From contig NW_004457729.1 of the NCBI RefSeq assembly GCF_000203815.1, forward strand, positions 3,286,674 through 3,350,673: a stretch of DNA of 64,000 nucleotides. The letters are read 5' to 3'. Positions 1 to 12,542 of this stretch are shown one piece after another; position 1 is the first letter of the stretch; each line of letters begins with the position of its first letter. Position numbers and translations under genes: made by a program. Under the pieces are notes generated by a model. The model worked only from the letters and a program-made list of their open reading frames with translations. It was not told where the DNA came from and did not search any database. Source of the stretch: Cavenderia fasciculata (lineage: Eukaryota; Evosea; Eumycetozoa; Acytosteliales; Cavenderiaceae).

Positions 1-24
1 TTGCATATATATGATAATTCATTC

Positions 25-83
<59 letters not shown>

Positions 84-819
84 TATAAATATATTTATAT
101 TGACAGTGACGGTTCAGTCAAACCTCTTCATCTTCAATCACCATCCATGAAAACAAAAACAAAAAAAAACCTATTTGTTCATATTTTTTTTTAAAAACCA
201 AATTTGATTGATTGGTTATTTTTGGTTGGAGGAGCTGCAGTTGTTGTTGTTGTTGTTGTTGGTTGAGTGATTGAAGATTCCTTCCTTTCTTTCATTACTT
301 GTCCTAGTATCTATCAGTCATTAATATTTATTAATTTCACAAGACACAACAACAACAACCTTTTTCTCATTACCATTATTATTATTATTATAATTATTTG
401 AAATAATAATAGTATTATTATTTTATTCCAATCATTTTTTATTTTTTGGATTTCCGATATCTAATCATCATCCTCATCCACTCATTCTTACTTCAACTTG
501 AGTTCACCTCACATCACCTCACTCATTACTTTTTGTACAACCCAAACTCAACCCAACCATAATTTAAATTAAATTTGTGTCTTTTTTTTTTTTAATTTAT
601 TGTTTTATCCCTCTCTTTTCCTTTCACATTCCCTTTTCCATTAGCTATATATATACAGTTTATATTAATTTACTTCCTTTTTAATTTATTTATTATTGTA
701 GAGTAGAGATTACGTAAAGAAACGCTTTTAAAAGATTTTTGAAGGCGATTCCAACTACGATCTCGTACGACACTAGCATCTCATCAAAAATAGATTACTT
801 AAAGTATTTTTTCAGTTCG
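1..819. other. Gene-free upstream region with an AAT microsatellite
   Basis: No convincing coding sequence is seen. The left edge holds an AAT trinucleotide tract (about 25-81), followed by A/T-rich DNA with T runs, (GTT)n at about 240-260 and TATA-like stretches. It probably contains the promoter and 5' leader of the gene beginning at 820. Confidence 0.6.
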
Positions 820-3800
820 ATGATGAGTTTCACCTTTGACACTAGCGGCGGCAGCAGCAGCGGCAGCAGTAGCAGTAACTCCTCACAACAGGCACAAGGA
901 AGTTCAAACCCAACCAACACCAACACTGCTCATCCAATCACTGGTGCCAAAGATGCCTTGAGCTCCGCCGTCACAATTGGAGGAGGAGAAGACTTTAATA
1001 CTCCCACTCAAGGTTCAAAGACTGTCGAGATATCAAACTTTTCCAATTACAAGGAAAGTTTCTATACACCTATATTTCATTTATGTGATTCAAATTGGTA
1101 AGGAAAAAAGAAAACAAAACAATTAAACAAATATTGTATATATATTTATTAATTTATTAATTTTTATTTTTGTTTAGGAGATTATTAATATTTCCAGAAG
1201 GTAATAATAGTCCAGGAAATATATCTATATTTCTTGATTACTATGATATTGGTGTCAACCCATTATTTGAAAAAGATGCCAATCTAACGTTAACTCTTAT
1301 CAATCAAGGTGACTCGAAAAAGAATGTCAAGAAAAGTATGTGCAAGTAGACAACAACCAATCAAAAAAAAAAAAACAAAAAAAAAGTTGGAAAATCGAAA
1401 AACCACCATTGGAGGATATGGAGGTGTCGATCGTCGATTTTTAAACACAACTACAAGATATAATAATAACAGTCTTGCTAACTTTTGATATTTCATTCAT
1501 TTTCAAATTCCATTTCTAAATTTATTTAGCATCACAACACAAGTTTTCATTCAAAGGTGTAAATTGGGGTTTTGTCAGTTTTCTTTCACTACAAACTTTA
1601 TTAAAGACTGAAAATGGTTTCCTTATTCAAGATAAATTAAAAATCAAAGTGGAAATTCAATCTCATTCTGGTACAATAGATAAATCAGATCCAAAGTATG
1701 TCGACATAATATATTTATTTATATATTTTGAATTATTTATTTATTTTTAATTTCTATTTATTCTTTTAGAAATGCAAAACCATATGGTAAATTTAGTTAT
1801 AGTTTAACGAATTTTAGTCATCATTTTGAAAACTTTTATTCTCCAACTTATTATGTTTGTGGATCGAATTGGAGGATCTATATCTTTCCAAATGGATATT
1901 CTTCACCAAATTATTTTTCAGTGTATCTGGATTTGTTGGACGTCAAGTTTAAACCATTGATGAGCAAACATCTCTTTTTTGCAATCGAAATTGTCAACCA
2001 AAAATATCCTGAAAAGAATCTAAAGAAATGGGTCGACCATCAATACGACGATAAAAATATGAACTTTGGTTTCCCCAAATTTGTTCTACTCTCAACACTT
2101 TTAAATAGTGATCTTGGTTACATTGTTGACGATACAATCATTATCAATATCGAATTTACTGTAATGTCTTCAAATTGTGATGAACCTTCTCCAAAGTATG
2201 TAAAAAAAAAAAAAAAAAATTATATATATTGTAGAGTTTTAATTAATTCTTTTTTTCTTTTTATTTTTATTTTATAGTTTTGAAATTGATTCAAATTTAA
2301 ATAATCCAGATTGTGGAAAGTTTACATTTCCTTCAAAAAAGAATCCCAATATCGATCTGCTATTCTCTCCAACATTTAATATAGCAGGAAGTAATTGGCA
2401 ATTGGTTAGTTATCCACTCGAAAACTTGACCGATTATTTTTCAATTTATTTGGATTTGGTTGATATCAAAACTAAACCACTCTTGAGAAAACATATATCA
2501 TTTGCAATTGAAATTGTCAATCAAGTTAATCCTTCAAAAAGTTTTAAAAAGTGTAAGCAATCAAATCAATCACATAATAATATTAATAATAATAATCTAA
2601 TCAATTCCTTTTCTGTTTATTTATTTATTTTTCTATTTTTTTAGATATAAGTAATATTTATTCATATAATTCATTTAGTTGGTTATTTCAAAAGTTTATG
2701 AAGGTTTCAACACTTAATGATCCAAAGTATGGATTTATAAAGAACGATACGATCATTATCAATGTGGAATTGATTATTATATCATCGGATTTCTTGAAAC
2801 CATTGCCTTTTGATCACACCAACACCAACCTTGTAGATAGTCCCATCAAAAAATCGCAACAATTACTCCTTCTTGAACATTTGAAACAAGAAATGTTATT
2901 GTCATCAGCGAATACCACCAACCAACCAACTGTAAATAATACTGAATCCAGAATAGCAACCAATTATAATATTAACAATAACAACAATAATAATAACACT
3001 GCCAATACCACCAACACTACTACTACTACCACCAATAACTTTGTTAATCAGTGTTATCCATCGGTATCTCATCCATCTCCATCAAACTCGATTGCATTAC
3101 CATATAATTTCATCGATGAATGTTCTCACTCCAAGAACCGATTAAAGGAAGAATCTGGTTCATTCTGTTTTGACATTCACAATTTTTCCACTCTCGACAA
3201 ATCATTCTACTCTCCAGTGTTTGCTTTAAACCGTACCAAATGGAGATTCTATATCTTTCCAAAAGGTAACTCTGTACAAAACTTTTTCTCATTGTATTTA
3301 GACTATGTCGATCCAAAGACAAAACCAAAGATTAGACAATATATTTGTTTTATTTTAGAAGTTGTAAATAAGAAAAATCCTTCTAAATCTGAAAAGAAAT
3401 GTAAGAATAAGAAGAAATGAAAAAAGAATAGAAAAAGAAAAGAAAAGTTTAGATCTTAAATTAATTATTTCTATTTCTTAATTTTAGATTCCTTCCATAC
3501 CTTTTGTTATAGTAGTGTAAATTGGGGATTCAAGAAATTCATCTCACTAGAGACGATTAAAGATATGGCAACTGGATTTATGGAAGATGATACTGTCACT
3601 GTCAAGGTTACTATTTATTTCTTATCTCAATCAATTTTGGATACTAAACAGTATGTATATATTTAAATAATAATTGTTAATTGATAAATATTTAATTATT
3701 TATTTTATTTTTAGTTTATTGGGATATTCAAATGAAAGATCAAAACATCTTAAACTTCATATGAACAAGGAAGATGATGTATTGACACCAGAGACAATTG

Positions 3801-5133
3801 CCAAACAAAAGACAGAGGAAGAAGCATACTATTATCATACGATCAAGTTGACAATGGATTCTGATTTTGAAAAGACCAATTGTTTTGATTTGATCGACTT
3901 TAGTAATCACCAACCAATCAAGATCAGAAAGACTTCTACTCTCTTGGAATTAAAGTTACAAATCCAAATGATCTATGGTATCTCTTTTGAAAGACAAAGA
4001 ATTTGGTTCTGGGATCACAATCCCAATCAAAAACCATCAAAGGTTGCAAGATGTCCTGTTATTTTAGATGATGAAGATATTTGTATGTAGAAACTAAAAA
4101 AAACCAAAAGAATATATATATTTAAATATTTATTAATTATCTTTTCCTATCTTTCTTTAGTTAATCAATATATTTCTCATTTTAGTGGACTTGAAATGAG
4201 ATTCCATTTGGAAGTATCATCAGCACCTCAACCAAATGATAAGAATCTATTCTTTGATCCTATTCAAGCAGACTATTGTTTGATCTTTTTCAAGTACTAT
4301 GACTCTTGCAAGCAAAAGATTGAGTTTATTGCCTCCAAGGTATCATACACTGTCATTCCACTGTCTGCTTTTATTCCGTTCCTCAACCAAAAGATTGGTA
4401 ATACTGTCGACAGTCCATTGTTGCTCTATGGTGAATTCTCAATGAATCTGCTCTATCAACTCGATCCAAATCGTACTCTCAAATCCTATGGTGTCAATCA
4501 TGGTGATATTATTTATTGTCAAAAGATTCAACCATTAAGGTAAATATTTTTATTTAGATTTAATTATTTAATCAATTAATTAATTATTAACAACCATTTA
4601 TTTATTTATTAACAACCATTTATTTATTTATTTAGAGAGAAAGCTCAATTACCATTTGTATCAGATTATTTCAATTTTGTTTACAACAAGGTTATTATTA
4701 CATTCCAGATTTTGAATTATAAGAATATCAACAATGATGCTCCATTTTCATTTAAACTCGAAATCTTAAAGGGAATGACCTTTGTTGAAATTGTTAAAAG
4801 AGTGGCTGAAGTAGTTCAAACCTTCCCTCAAAATATCAATCTCTATTCTGTTTCTCAAACGTATGTCGAACACCTCAAACAATTAATATTATTAATATTC
4901 ATTTATATTTGATTATTAACTTTTTTTTTTTTTGTTTATCTTTTAGACCTCCAACAAACAATGCTTTAATCTCACCTGAAGTATCCAAAGTTTTGTATGA
5001 ACATTTGACATATCACCAAAGAAAGGTGGACTTTATTTTGGTAGAAGTCAAAGAAACCTATTTGCCAATCGATTTCCTAACAAGATTGGATCCAAATAGA
5101 ATATTTTATTATTTAGATCCAATTTATCATTAA
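820..5133 (+). CDS. Four-MATH protein with USP7-type C-terminal region, no protease domain
   Basis: Eleven exons join in one frame (820-1097, 1178-1335, 1530-1695, 1770-2195, 2278-2552, 2645-3400, 3488-3650, 3715-4082, 4161-4539, 4636-4860, 4947-5133), giving 1126 aa. Four MATH/TRAF-like domains lie at about 69-200, 201-345, 348-483 and 606-740. Each has the SNW(R/Q) or TKWRFYIFP core and the later NWGF or SWLF segment. An Asn/Thr-rich linker separates the third and fourth. Residues 741-1126 resemble the ICP0-binding/ubiquitin-like C-terminal region of USP7, including RQRIWFW, RTLKSYGVNHGD and the final RLDPNRIFYY segment. The Cys and His boxes of a ubiquitin protease are absent. MATH domains of USP7 bind substrates and the C-terminal region activates the protease, so a scaffold or competitor role is inferred. 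ATG 820 was chosen because the longer frame upstream lacks an ATG. The next gene encodes a ubiquitin-conjugating enzyme. Confidence 0.85.
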
Positions 5134-5769
5134 TATATTTAATTATAATATCCAGCTCAACTCAACCAACTCCAAACCCAACCAACTACCATCAACATTT
5201 ATTTATCTTTTAAAACAACATAGTTAACCATTCAATTCGGTTATAAATCACATTGTAGCTATTATTCTAGACACAATGCTTTTTATTCATTATACACACA
5301 TACACAAACGATAGATACTATTAATAATCAATAATAACCTCCTGATAATCCATGTCCAAAAAAAAACCAGAAACTATATAGATAATAAAAACTATTTTTC
5401 TTTTTATTTATATCTACAAACCATTTACATCTATTCTATTCCATTGTTAAAGTAAATTATCTGGATGGTCATATATTTATTACAACGAAAATAAATGGCA
5501 ACATTCAACTTATTAATTGATTGTGGGGGTGAACTCTTGAATTTTAATCACTGAAAATAATACTCCTAAAATGGGACTTTTTAATTTTTCTTTATTCATT
5601 CTCAAAGATAGCAATATAGTACAGATAATATACGTCAAATAGAGATAATAGATAGATAGACAGATAGAAAGAGGAGGTGTAGTATCATCATCAACAAATA
5701 TCATCATACCAATCAACCATCACCATCTAACTATATATATAAAGATTAGATTAGATTAGATAAGATTAG
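5134..5769. other. Intergenic region between two tandem genes
   Basis: About 640 bases of A/T-rich DNA between the stop of the MATH gene and the ATG of the E2 gene. A short TAGATTAGATTAGATAAGAT repeat lies just before the downstream ATG. No gene or RNA is recognised. Confidence 0.5.
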
Positions 5770-8700
5770 ATGGCAGGAAATCTTGAGAAACAATTTGAGG
5801 TATGGACTACCTCTCAAGACAATCCAGAGGAATACATTTGGTTACAGTCCACCAAGAGTACAGTAGAGCTACTCTTTATGGGCTTTGAAATTCATATTTC
5901 ATTTCCTATCGATATAGCTGATTTAAAGTCATTTGTAGGTTGATCAATGAAAGATGATGATTTTATAGTTTGTTACTAATCAGACCTGATCGTATCATAC
6001 ATATCATATTATATTGTAGAAATTCATTTCAAAAGAAAAGTCATGCGAAGGATGGATCAGCAAATTAAATGAAGACATTCCGCTCAATACCAATATTGCA
6101 TCCTTTAGTGATATCTTGTCTTTAGCTTACAAGTTTTACAGGAATGTATGTGTAACATTTAAACAAACAACAAACTATACACTTGTTATCATGAAATTAA
6201 CTCTCTCTCTCTCTATTATTTTCATTTTTGATTGTGGAAAATTTAAAAAGAGAAATGCCAGTAACAAGGTTACCATTGATGTAGATCAAGATGATGATGG
6301 ACAAGAAGAAGATGAAGACGACTCTGACAATGAAGATGAGGATGAAGATCAAATGGACGAAGATGGTGACTTTGGAGATGACATGGAAGAAGATGAAGAA
6401 GATGCATTTGAGAATGATGAATTCCAAGAAGCGTATGTTTAAACGATCATGCGATCCAAAAATATTTATGATACCAATACTTATATATGATTTCAACCAT
6501 TGTTTAGATTACAAACATTAAAGATGAAAAAAGTATGGGCAAAAAAGGAACAAGAGATTAGAGCACAACTTGGAGAAAAGAAAAAGAAGGATCCAAAGGT
6601 ATCGAACATTTTCAGTAGTGATGCGGCTTTTGGTATCTTGACAAACGATCTGTTTAGTATCATGCAAAACGTACATTCATTGGGTTTCTCTGCTCAACCA
6701 ATCGACGATAACATCTATTGGTGGCAAGTTAAAATATTTGGATTCGATCAATCATCAAAGATTCATCAACAATTACAACAAGTTAAAAAGGAATTTGAAT
6801 ATGTATGTTAAACATGGTGGAAATGAAATGTTATTAACAAACAAACAAACAAACTAACCAACCTCTTTATTTATTTAATTAATGATGGTTAGGACTATGT
6901 CGAATTACAAGTTTTATTCACAGAAGATCTTTATCCATTCTATCCACCAACTTTAAAAATTATTAGACCTAGATTACAAGGATTCATGATTGGAAAGGTA
7001 TGTTTTAATTAAATTATTCAATCTCCACAAAATATAAATCCATTATTATAAATAAGAAATATTAATATTAATATTTCTTTTCTTTTTTTTTTTTTTACTT
7101 TTTTTAGATTGCACATTTAGAAATACTTACACTTGAAAATTGGAATCCAATTTGTGATATGAGATTTGTATTGAATCATCTTAAAGAGGTTCTAGAGAAA
7201 TACGCACAACTGGACGTCAACAACCCACTCAATTCCTTACAAAACTCTGGTTCATATTCTTTGATTGAGCATTATTTGCTCCGTTTGGAATTGCTCAGTA
7301 ACATTGTACCACGTGCGAATCTAAAGTATGGTTTGCCATCGAGTATTGTCAAGCCTGCAAATGTCATCACCAAGCAAAAGGCCGATCAACCCAAAGACGC
7401 AAAGGGCCAATACTGGGCAAAGGGCACCGGTTATGGACGTGGAGGAACACAGGGATGGAATGTCGAAGCATTTGTTGCCGCTCAAAAGGAACGTGACTCT
7501 GAAACAATTTCGCTCATCAATGCCATCGAGATGGAAGTCAAAAAAAATCAACCAAACTTTGATGTCTTGGAAGAATCATGTCTCATCCCATTCTTTGAAA
7601 GCTATTGCAGAGATATTGCTCCTCTTGACGTTGAAAGACATTCAGATCTATTTATATCAATATTTACTTTAATCGAAACTCTTGTAGATTATGAATCATT
7701 TGTTCCATTATTCTCTCAATTATCTTATCAAGTATGAATATCAATAATATTTTAAAATTCAAAAGTTACATATGTATTAATTGAATATTAATTTTAATTT
7801 ATAGACAAAATCATTAGGTGAATTCCTAGCTATTGCAGGAACTCAAATTGAAATTGTATTCAAAGTTTTAGATGAAACTCAGTATGTATAAATTGAAAGA
7901 TTAATATATTAATGGATTAATGGATTACTAATATTTATATTATTATTTTTGTAGGAGAAAAGCATTAAAAGCTCAAAGTTTAATGTTAGTTGTAAATAAA
8001 AAGGTTCAGACGAAATTGAAATCAATGATGGATGAGTTGAGAAAATTGGAAAGTGCAAGAGCAGTGCAACTGCGAATTCCAGGAGAGGTGGATACAGCAG
8101 TCGACACCAAGTATTGTAATCTATTAAAGTCACACATGTTTGAGATGGCTAATTTGGGTGCCAAGACATCTTCTTCAAACAGTCAATCAAGAATCCTTCG
8201 TATTGCACAAGAGCAGGGTGGTTTGGTGCACTCGCTTCCGCTCACTTTTGACTCTTCTGTCTTTGTACGTGTTGACGAGAACCACATGGACACTATGGAA
8301 GCACTCATCACAGGGCCAGCCGACACACCGTACAGTGCTGGCTGCTTCCTCTTCCACATTACATTCCCCGCCAACTATCCCGCTGCACCTCCACACGTCA
8401 CTTTGCTCACTACTGGAGGTGGTACTGTTCGTTTCAACCCCAACCTATACAATAGCGGAAAGGTGTGTTTGTCACTCCTCGGTACATGGTCAGGTGGAGA
8501 AGGTGAGAATTGGAACCCCAACACCAGTACTCTACTTCAGGTGCTTGTCTCTATCCAGTCGTTGATTCTCGTTCCAGAGCCTTTCTTTAACGAACCGGGT
8601 TATGAGACACAGATGGGATCGGCTCAAGGTCGTGCATCCTCTCTCAACTACAACTCGACCATTCGTATTGCCGCAATCGAGTGGGCTATGGTCGACATGA

Positions 8701-8894
8701 TCAAAAAGCCACCCGCCTACTTTAAGGATATTATTCACGCTCACTTTTACTACCAGCGCCAAAAGATCAAACAACAGTGTGACAAGTGGTTGGAAGATTG
8801 TAAATCAAATAGCGATGCACAATTCAAAATGGCAAAAACAATCAATAATCTCAATGCTGAACTTGCCAATTTAAAGGAACCTAAACCTTTCTAA
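5770..8894 (+). CDS. BIRC6-type ubiquitin-conjugating enzyme with an extra inactive UBC-like domain
   Basis: Eight exons (5770-5934, 6020-6145, 6251-6432, 6508-6802, 6893-6997, 7108-7731, 7805-7881, 7955-8894) give 837 aa. The C-terminal UBC domain (about 620-775) contains VLITGPADTPY-like, RFNPNLYNSGKVCLSLL and VSIQSLILVPEPFFNEPGY blocks typical of the BIRC6/UBE2O/UBE2Z class. The catalytic Cys is near residue 696. Upstream, about residues 190-320, a second UBC-like fold is suggested by DLYPFYPPTLKI and ENWNPICDM followed by a helix, but no Cys sits at the catalytic position (GKIAHLEIL). An Asp/Glu-rich stretch occupies about 105-150. Large E2s of this class transfer ubiquitin without a separate RING E3, and BIRC6 itself acts on apoptosis and autophagy factors. 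No BIR domain is visible. Intron 2 has an A-rich acceptor (6249-6250) and also stays open in frame, so retention is possible. The E2 assignment is firm; the inactive first domain is inference. Confidence 0.9.
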
Positions 8895-9364
8895 AAAAAA
8901 ACAATCAAATCAACAACAAAACAAACCAATTCTTCAATTATTTTGAAAATAATTAGTGTATCTGTCCCTCTCCTCTCTCTATGTGTAAAGAAGAAGTACA
9001 AACAAATCATATCAATTATACATATATATAAAGAAGAAGAATCATATTGTAAATCAACTTAAATAAATATTTCCCATTTTTTTTTCATAAACATTGTGTA
9101 ATGTTCGAAGGTCAGCAGACTATCACATGACGTTACAGTAGTGACATACAAGATCATTGCCTAATGCGGAAAAATTGTTCGATTGATTATGCCAAAAACA
9201 ATGAACTTCAAGACCTGGCAATATATTATTTTCTTTTTTTTTTGCAACCTTCATCAATGGTGTGTCAGTTTTTCATTGATCAATACAGTGCTTTTGTAAT
9301 ATAATAATTATTAAAAGAGTATTAAAGTAGTTCTTCTTCTACAACAAATTAATATATATATAAA
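8895..9364. other. Intergenic region
   Basis: About 470 bases. The first part is the A/T-rich 3' flank of the E2 gene. The middle (about 9100-9200) is less A/T-rich and carries a small inverted repeat (AACATT/AATGTT). The last part is the phosphofructokinase promoter with TATA-like runs ending at the ATG. No gene is seen. Confidence 0.4.
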
Positions 9365-11870
9365 ATGGAAGAAGAAGAAAAGATTGTAGATTTTACATAT
9401 GACAAGAGCAGTGAAAAGAAGAGAATAGCTATTCTCACATCAGGTGGTGATAGTTGTGGTATGAATCCTGCTATTCGTGCCTTTACTAGAGCTGCTCTCA
9501 TTAAAGGTGCTCAAGTATTTGCTGTTCGTGAAGGTTACAATGGTTTGGTAACTGATTCTATCATTCCATTACATTGGGGTTCTGTTGCTGGTATTATTAA
9601 TAGAGTATGTTTAATATAATATATAGAGAATTAAATTAAATTCTAATTTGATTTGATTGATTTGAATTAGGGAGGAACTATTATTGGTACAGCAAGAAGT
9701 GTAGAATTTAGAACAAGAGAAGGTAGAAAGAAAGCAGCATTTAATTTGATCAAGAACAAGATTAATAATCTATTGGTGATTGGAGGTGATGGTAGTTTGA
9801 CAGGTGCCAATCTACTTCGATGTGAATGGGCTAGTCTTTTGAAAGAGTTGGTTGAAGACAAGGCAATCGATGAGGAGACCTTCAAGACACATGAAACACT
9901 TGGCATCGTTGGTTTGGTTGGTTCTATCGACAATGATATGTGTGGTACTGAAATCACAATCGGTGCTGATACTGCTTGTCACAGAATCTTGGAAGCTATC
10001 GATGCTATCCTCAGTACAGCTGTTAGTCATCAAAGAAGTTTTGTCATTGAAGTTATGGGTAGAAATTGTGGTGTATGTAGAAACTATCCAAATATCTATA
10101 TTAAATATTAATTATTAATTATTTGATTGTTTATTTATTATTATTATTATTTAGTGGTTAGCATTAGTTAGTGGATTAACAACTGGTGCAGATTATATTC
10201 TTTTACCAGAATGTCCACCAGAGGAAGGATGGGAGAATGCAATGGTGGAGAGTTTGGAAAAGGGTAGATTGTCGGGAAGAAGATGTAGTTTGGTGATTGT
10301 CGCCGAAGGATCCATCGATAGCAATGGAAAGCCAATCTCACCGGGTTATGTTAGAGATGTACTCGAGAAAAAGGCTGGTCATGATGCTAGAATCACCATT
10401 CTTGGACATGTGCAGAGAGGTGGTATCCCATCGTTTTGCGATCGTTATGTATCGACTAGAATGGCTGTTGAAGCAGTCAATTATCTCTACAATGGTAATA
10501 TATTGGAACCCGTGTTGATTGGTATGCACGGTAACCGTGTGGTGCGTGCTCCCTTGATGGAGGCAGTCAAGGAGACACAGGCAATCGGCGCATTGATCAG
10601 AGAAAAGAAGTTTGCCGATGTTGTCAAGCTCAGAGGTGGTATCTTTCAAGAGGCACACACTATATTCAACATTTGTGCCAATTTGAAACGATCACCAGTC
10701 GCCAAGAAGGGGTTCAACGTTGCGATCCTCCATAGCGGTGGACCATCGCCGGGTATGAATCCAGCAGTCCGTGCGTTTACAAGACTTGGTATCGATCTAG
10801 GGTACCGTGTGTTTGGTGTGTTTAACGGGTTCTCGGGTCTGGCCAAGGGTGACTTGCAAGAGTTGACATGGATGACTTGTAATGGGTGGTCGGTGATGGG
10901 TGGTGCCGAGCTGGGCACCAACCGTTCGACCCCTAACGAATCCAATATTGCCGCGATCATCAAGACATTGCAAGACAACAATATTGGCGCCATCTGCATG
11001 TTTGGTGGGTACAATGGTTATGTTGGTATCACCGAGTTGGCCAAGTTCCGTGCCAAATACTCGTACTTGCAAAAGGTGGCGTTGGTGTGCGCACCAGGTA
11101 CCATTGCCAACAACGTGCCAGGCACGGAAACATCGATTGGTGCCGACACATGTCTCAACAACATCTTGGACGCACTCGACAAGATCAAGCAGTCGGCTGT
11201 CGCCAGTCGCCGTCTGTTTGTAGTCGAGGTGATGGGTGCCCACTGCGGTTACCTATGCTCGATGGCTGCATTGACTAGTGGTGCCGAACGTGCCTATACC
11301 ATGGAAGAGGGTATCACCATCAACACGCTCGTAGACGATCTCAACATGTTTGTCGACCGTTTCAAGCGTGAACACAAGATTGGTCTCATCATCAAGAGTG
11401 AAAGTGCCTCTGAAACCTACTCTACCAAATTCATCTATGAACTCTTCAAAGAAGAGGGTAAGCACCTGTTTGATGTACGTGAGTCTATCCTCGGCCATCT
11501 TCAACAGGGTGGTATCCCCTCGCCACTCGACCGTCTCAACGCGTCTCGTCTCATGTACCATTTCTTCCAACTCCTTCAAACCGAGGTCATTGACAATCGC
11601 CAAACCGATCTTTCAGGATGCATCGGCTTTATCAAGGGAAAAATTGTTTTCACTCCTCTCCAAGAAATGTCTGAAGGCATCAACCACAAGTATCGTCGTC
11701 CACAAAAGCAATGGTGGCTCGATCTCCTCAAACTCTCTTCTCAAATTTCAGTGTCTCGCGGTGAAGCCAAAATCAATGACAACCTTAGAACTCCAATTCA
11801 TTCGCCAACCATACATTCAAAACCATCTTTGGAAACTGATAGTTTACTTAATCCTTTAAAAACTTTATAA
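9365..11870 (+). CDS. pfkA: ATP-dependent 6-phosphofructokinase, eukaryotic tandem form
   Basis: Three exons (9365-9604, 9671-10072, 10155-11870) give 785 aa. The enzyme phosphorylates fructose 6-phosphate with ATP, the committed step of glycolysis, in the cytosol. Two homologous halves are visible. The N-terminal half starts with the nucleotide loop [18 protein letters not shown] and continues with [11 protein letters not shown], the catalytic GSIDND, the substrate-binding [16 protein letters not shown] and LGHVQRGG. The C-terminal half repeats the pattern with [45 protein letters not shown] and LGHLQQGG. As in other eukaryotic enzymes, the second half has Asn in place of the catalytic Asp, consistent with an effector-binding role. 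D. discoideum PFK is known to lack the usual allosteric control; the sequence alone does not show whether this one does. Third positions are very G+C-rich in the middle of exon 3. Confidence 0.97.
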
Positions 11871-11912
11871 AAACAATATTATTTCTTTATTTAATACCTA
11901 GATGATGGTGAT

Positions 11913-12481
11913 CTACCTATTTTGATCGGGTGACGATTGACAGCTCTTGCAAATATCTCCTGCTGGAGATCGGTATCGGGCCGCTCCAACTTTAAATTCA
12001 CCACAAAACGTACGTTGTCCATCTCTGGCTATGTAATGGTATTTGTCACCGTTACCAATTTTCACATAAGTCTTGTCTGCTGAAGGAGGGGAATTTAATG
12101 CTCTGGGTCCTGTTGGACCTGTTGGACCTCTTCGAGAATTATTGTTAAATGCATTTTGGTCTGGAGGAATCTTTCCTGTCGTGGAATATGGGGTTGGAGG
12201 ATCGACAGAAGTAGACCCATTCAGTGGTGCTGAGGTTTGAGATACAGAGGAATTGTTAATGGGTCCAAAGCCATTGGTGTCTATGACACTATTATTCTTA
12301 TTATTATCAATGGCATTATCCAAAACATTGGAATTTGAATAAGAATCCTCTGAGTCTGATTTGGGTTTCGAAATCAGTAATTTTTGACCAAAGTCAGAAG
12401 TAAGATTATCCATATTTTCAATATAGTTGTGTATGATGGGATTATTACTTTTACCATTACTATTATTATTATTATTATTAC

Positions 12482-12542
<61 letters not shown>

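Noticed and set aside
6146-6250. Reading straight through intron 2 of the E2 gene
   Set aside because: The frame stays open, but a GTATGT donor is present and the encoded residues are simple hydrophobic sequence; splicing is the likelier model.
8140-8565. 141-aa open frame
   Set aside because: It overlaps the active UBC domain in another frame and shows no motif.
10797-11243. 148-aa open frame on the minus strand
   Set aside because: It is antisense to the conserved second half of phosphofructokinase and exists because of its G+C-rich third positions.
11350-11859. 169-aa open frame on the plus strand
   Set aside because: It is a shifted frame within phosphofructokinase exon 3, whose true frame is clearly conserved.
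12461-12541. Array of regular repeats considered as CRISPR-like
   Set aside because: It is a trinucleotide run encoding Asn in a eukaryotic gene; there are no spacers.
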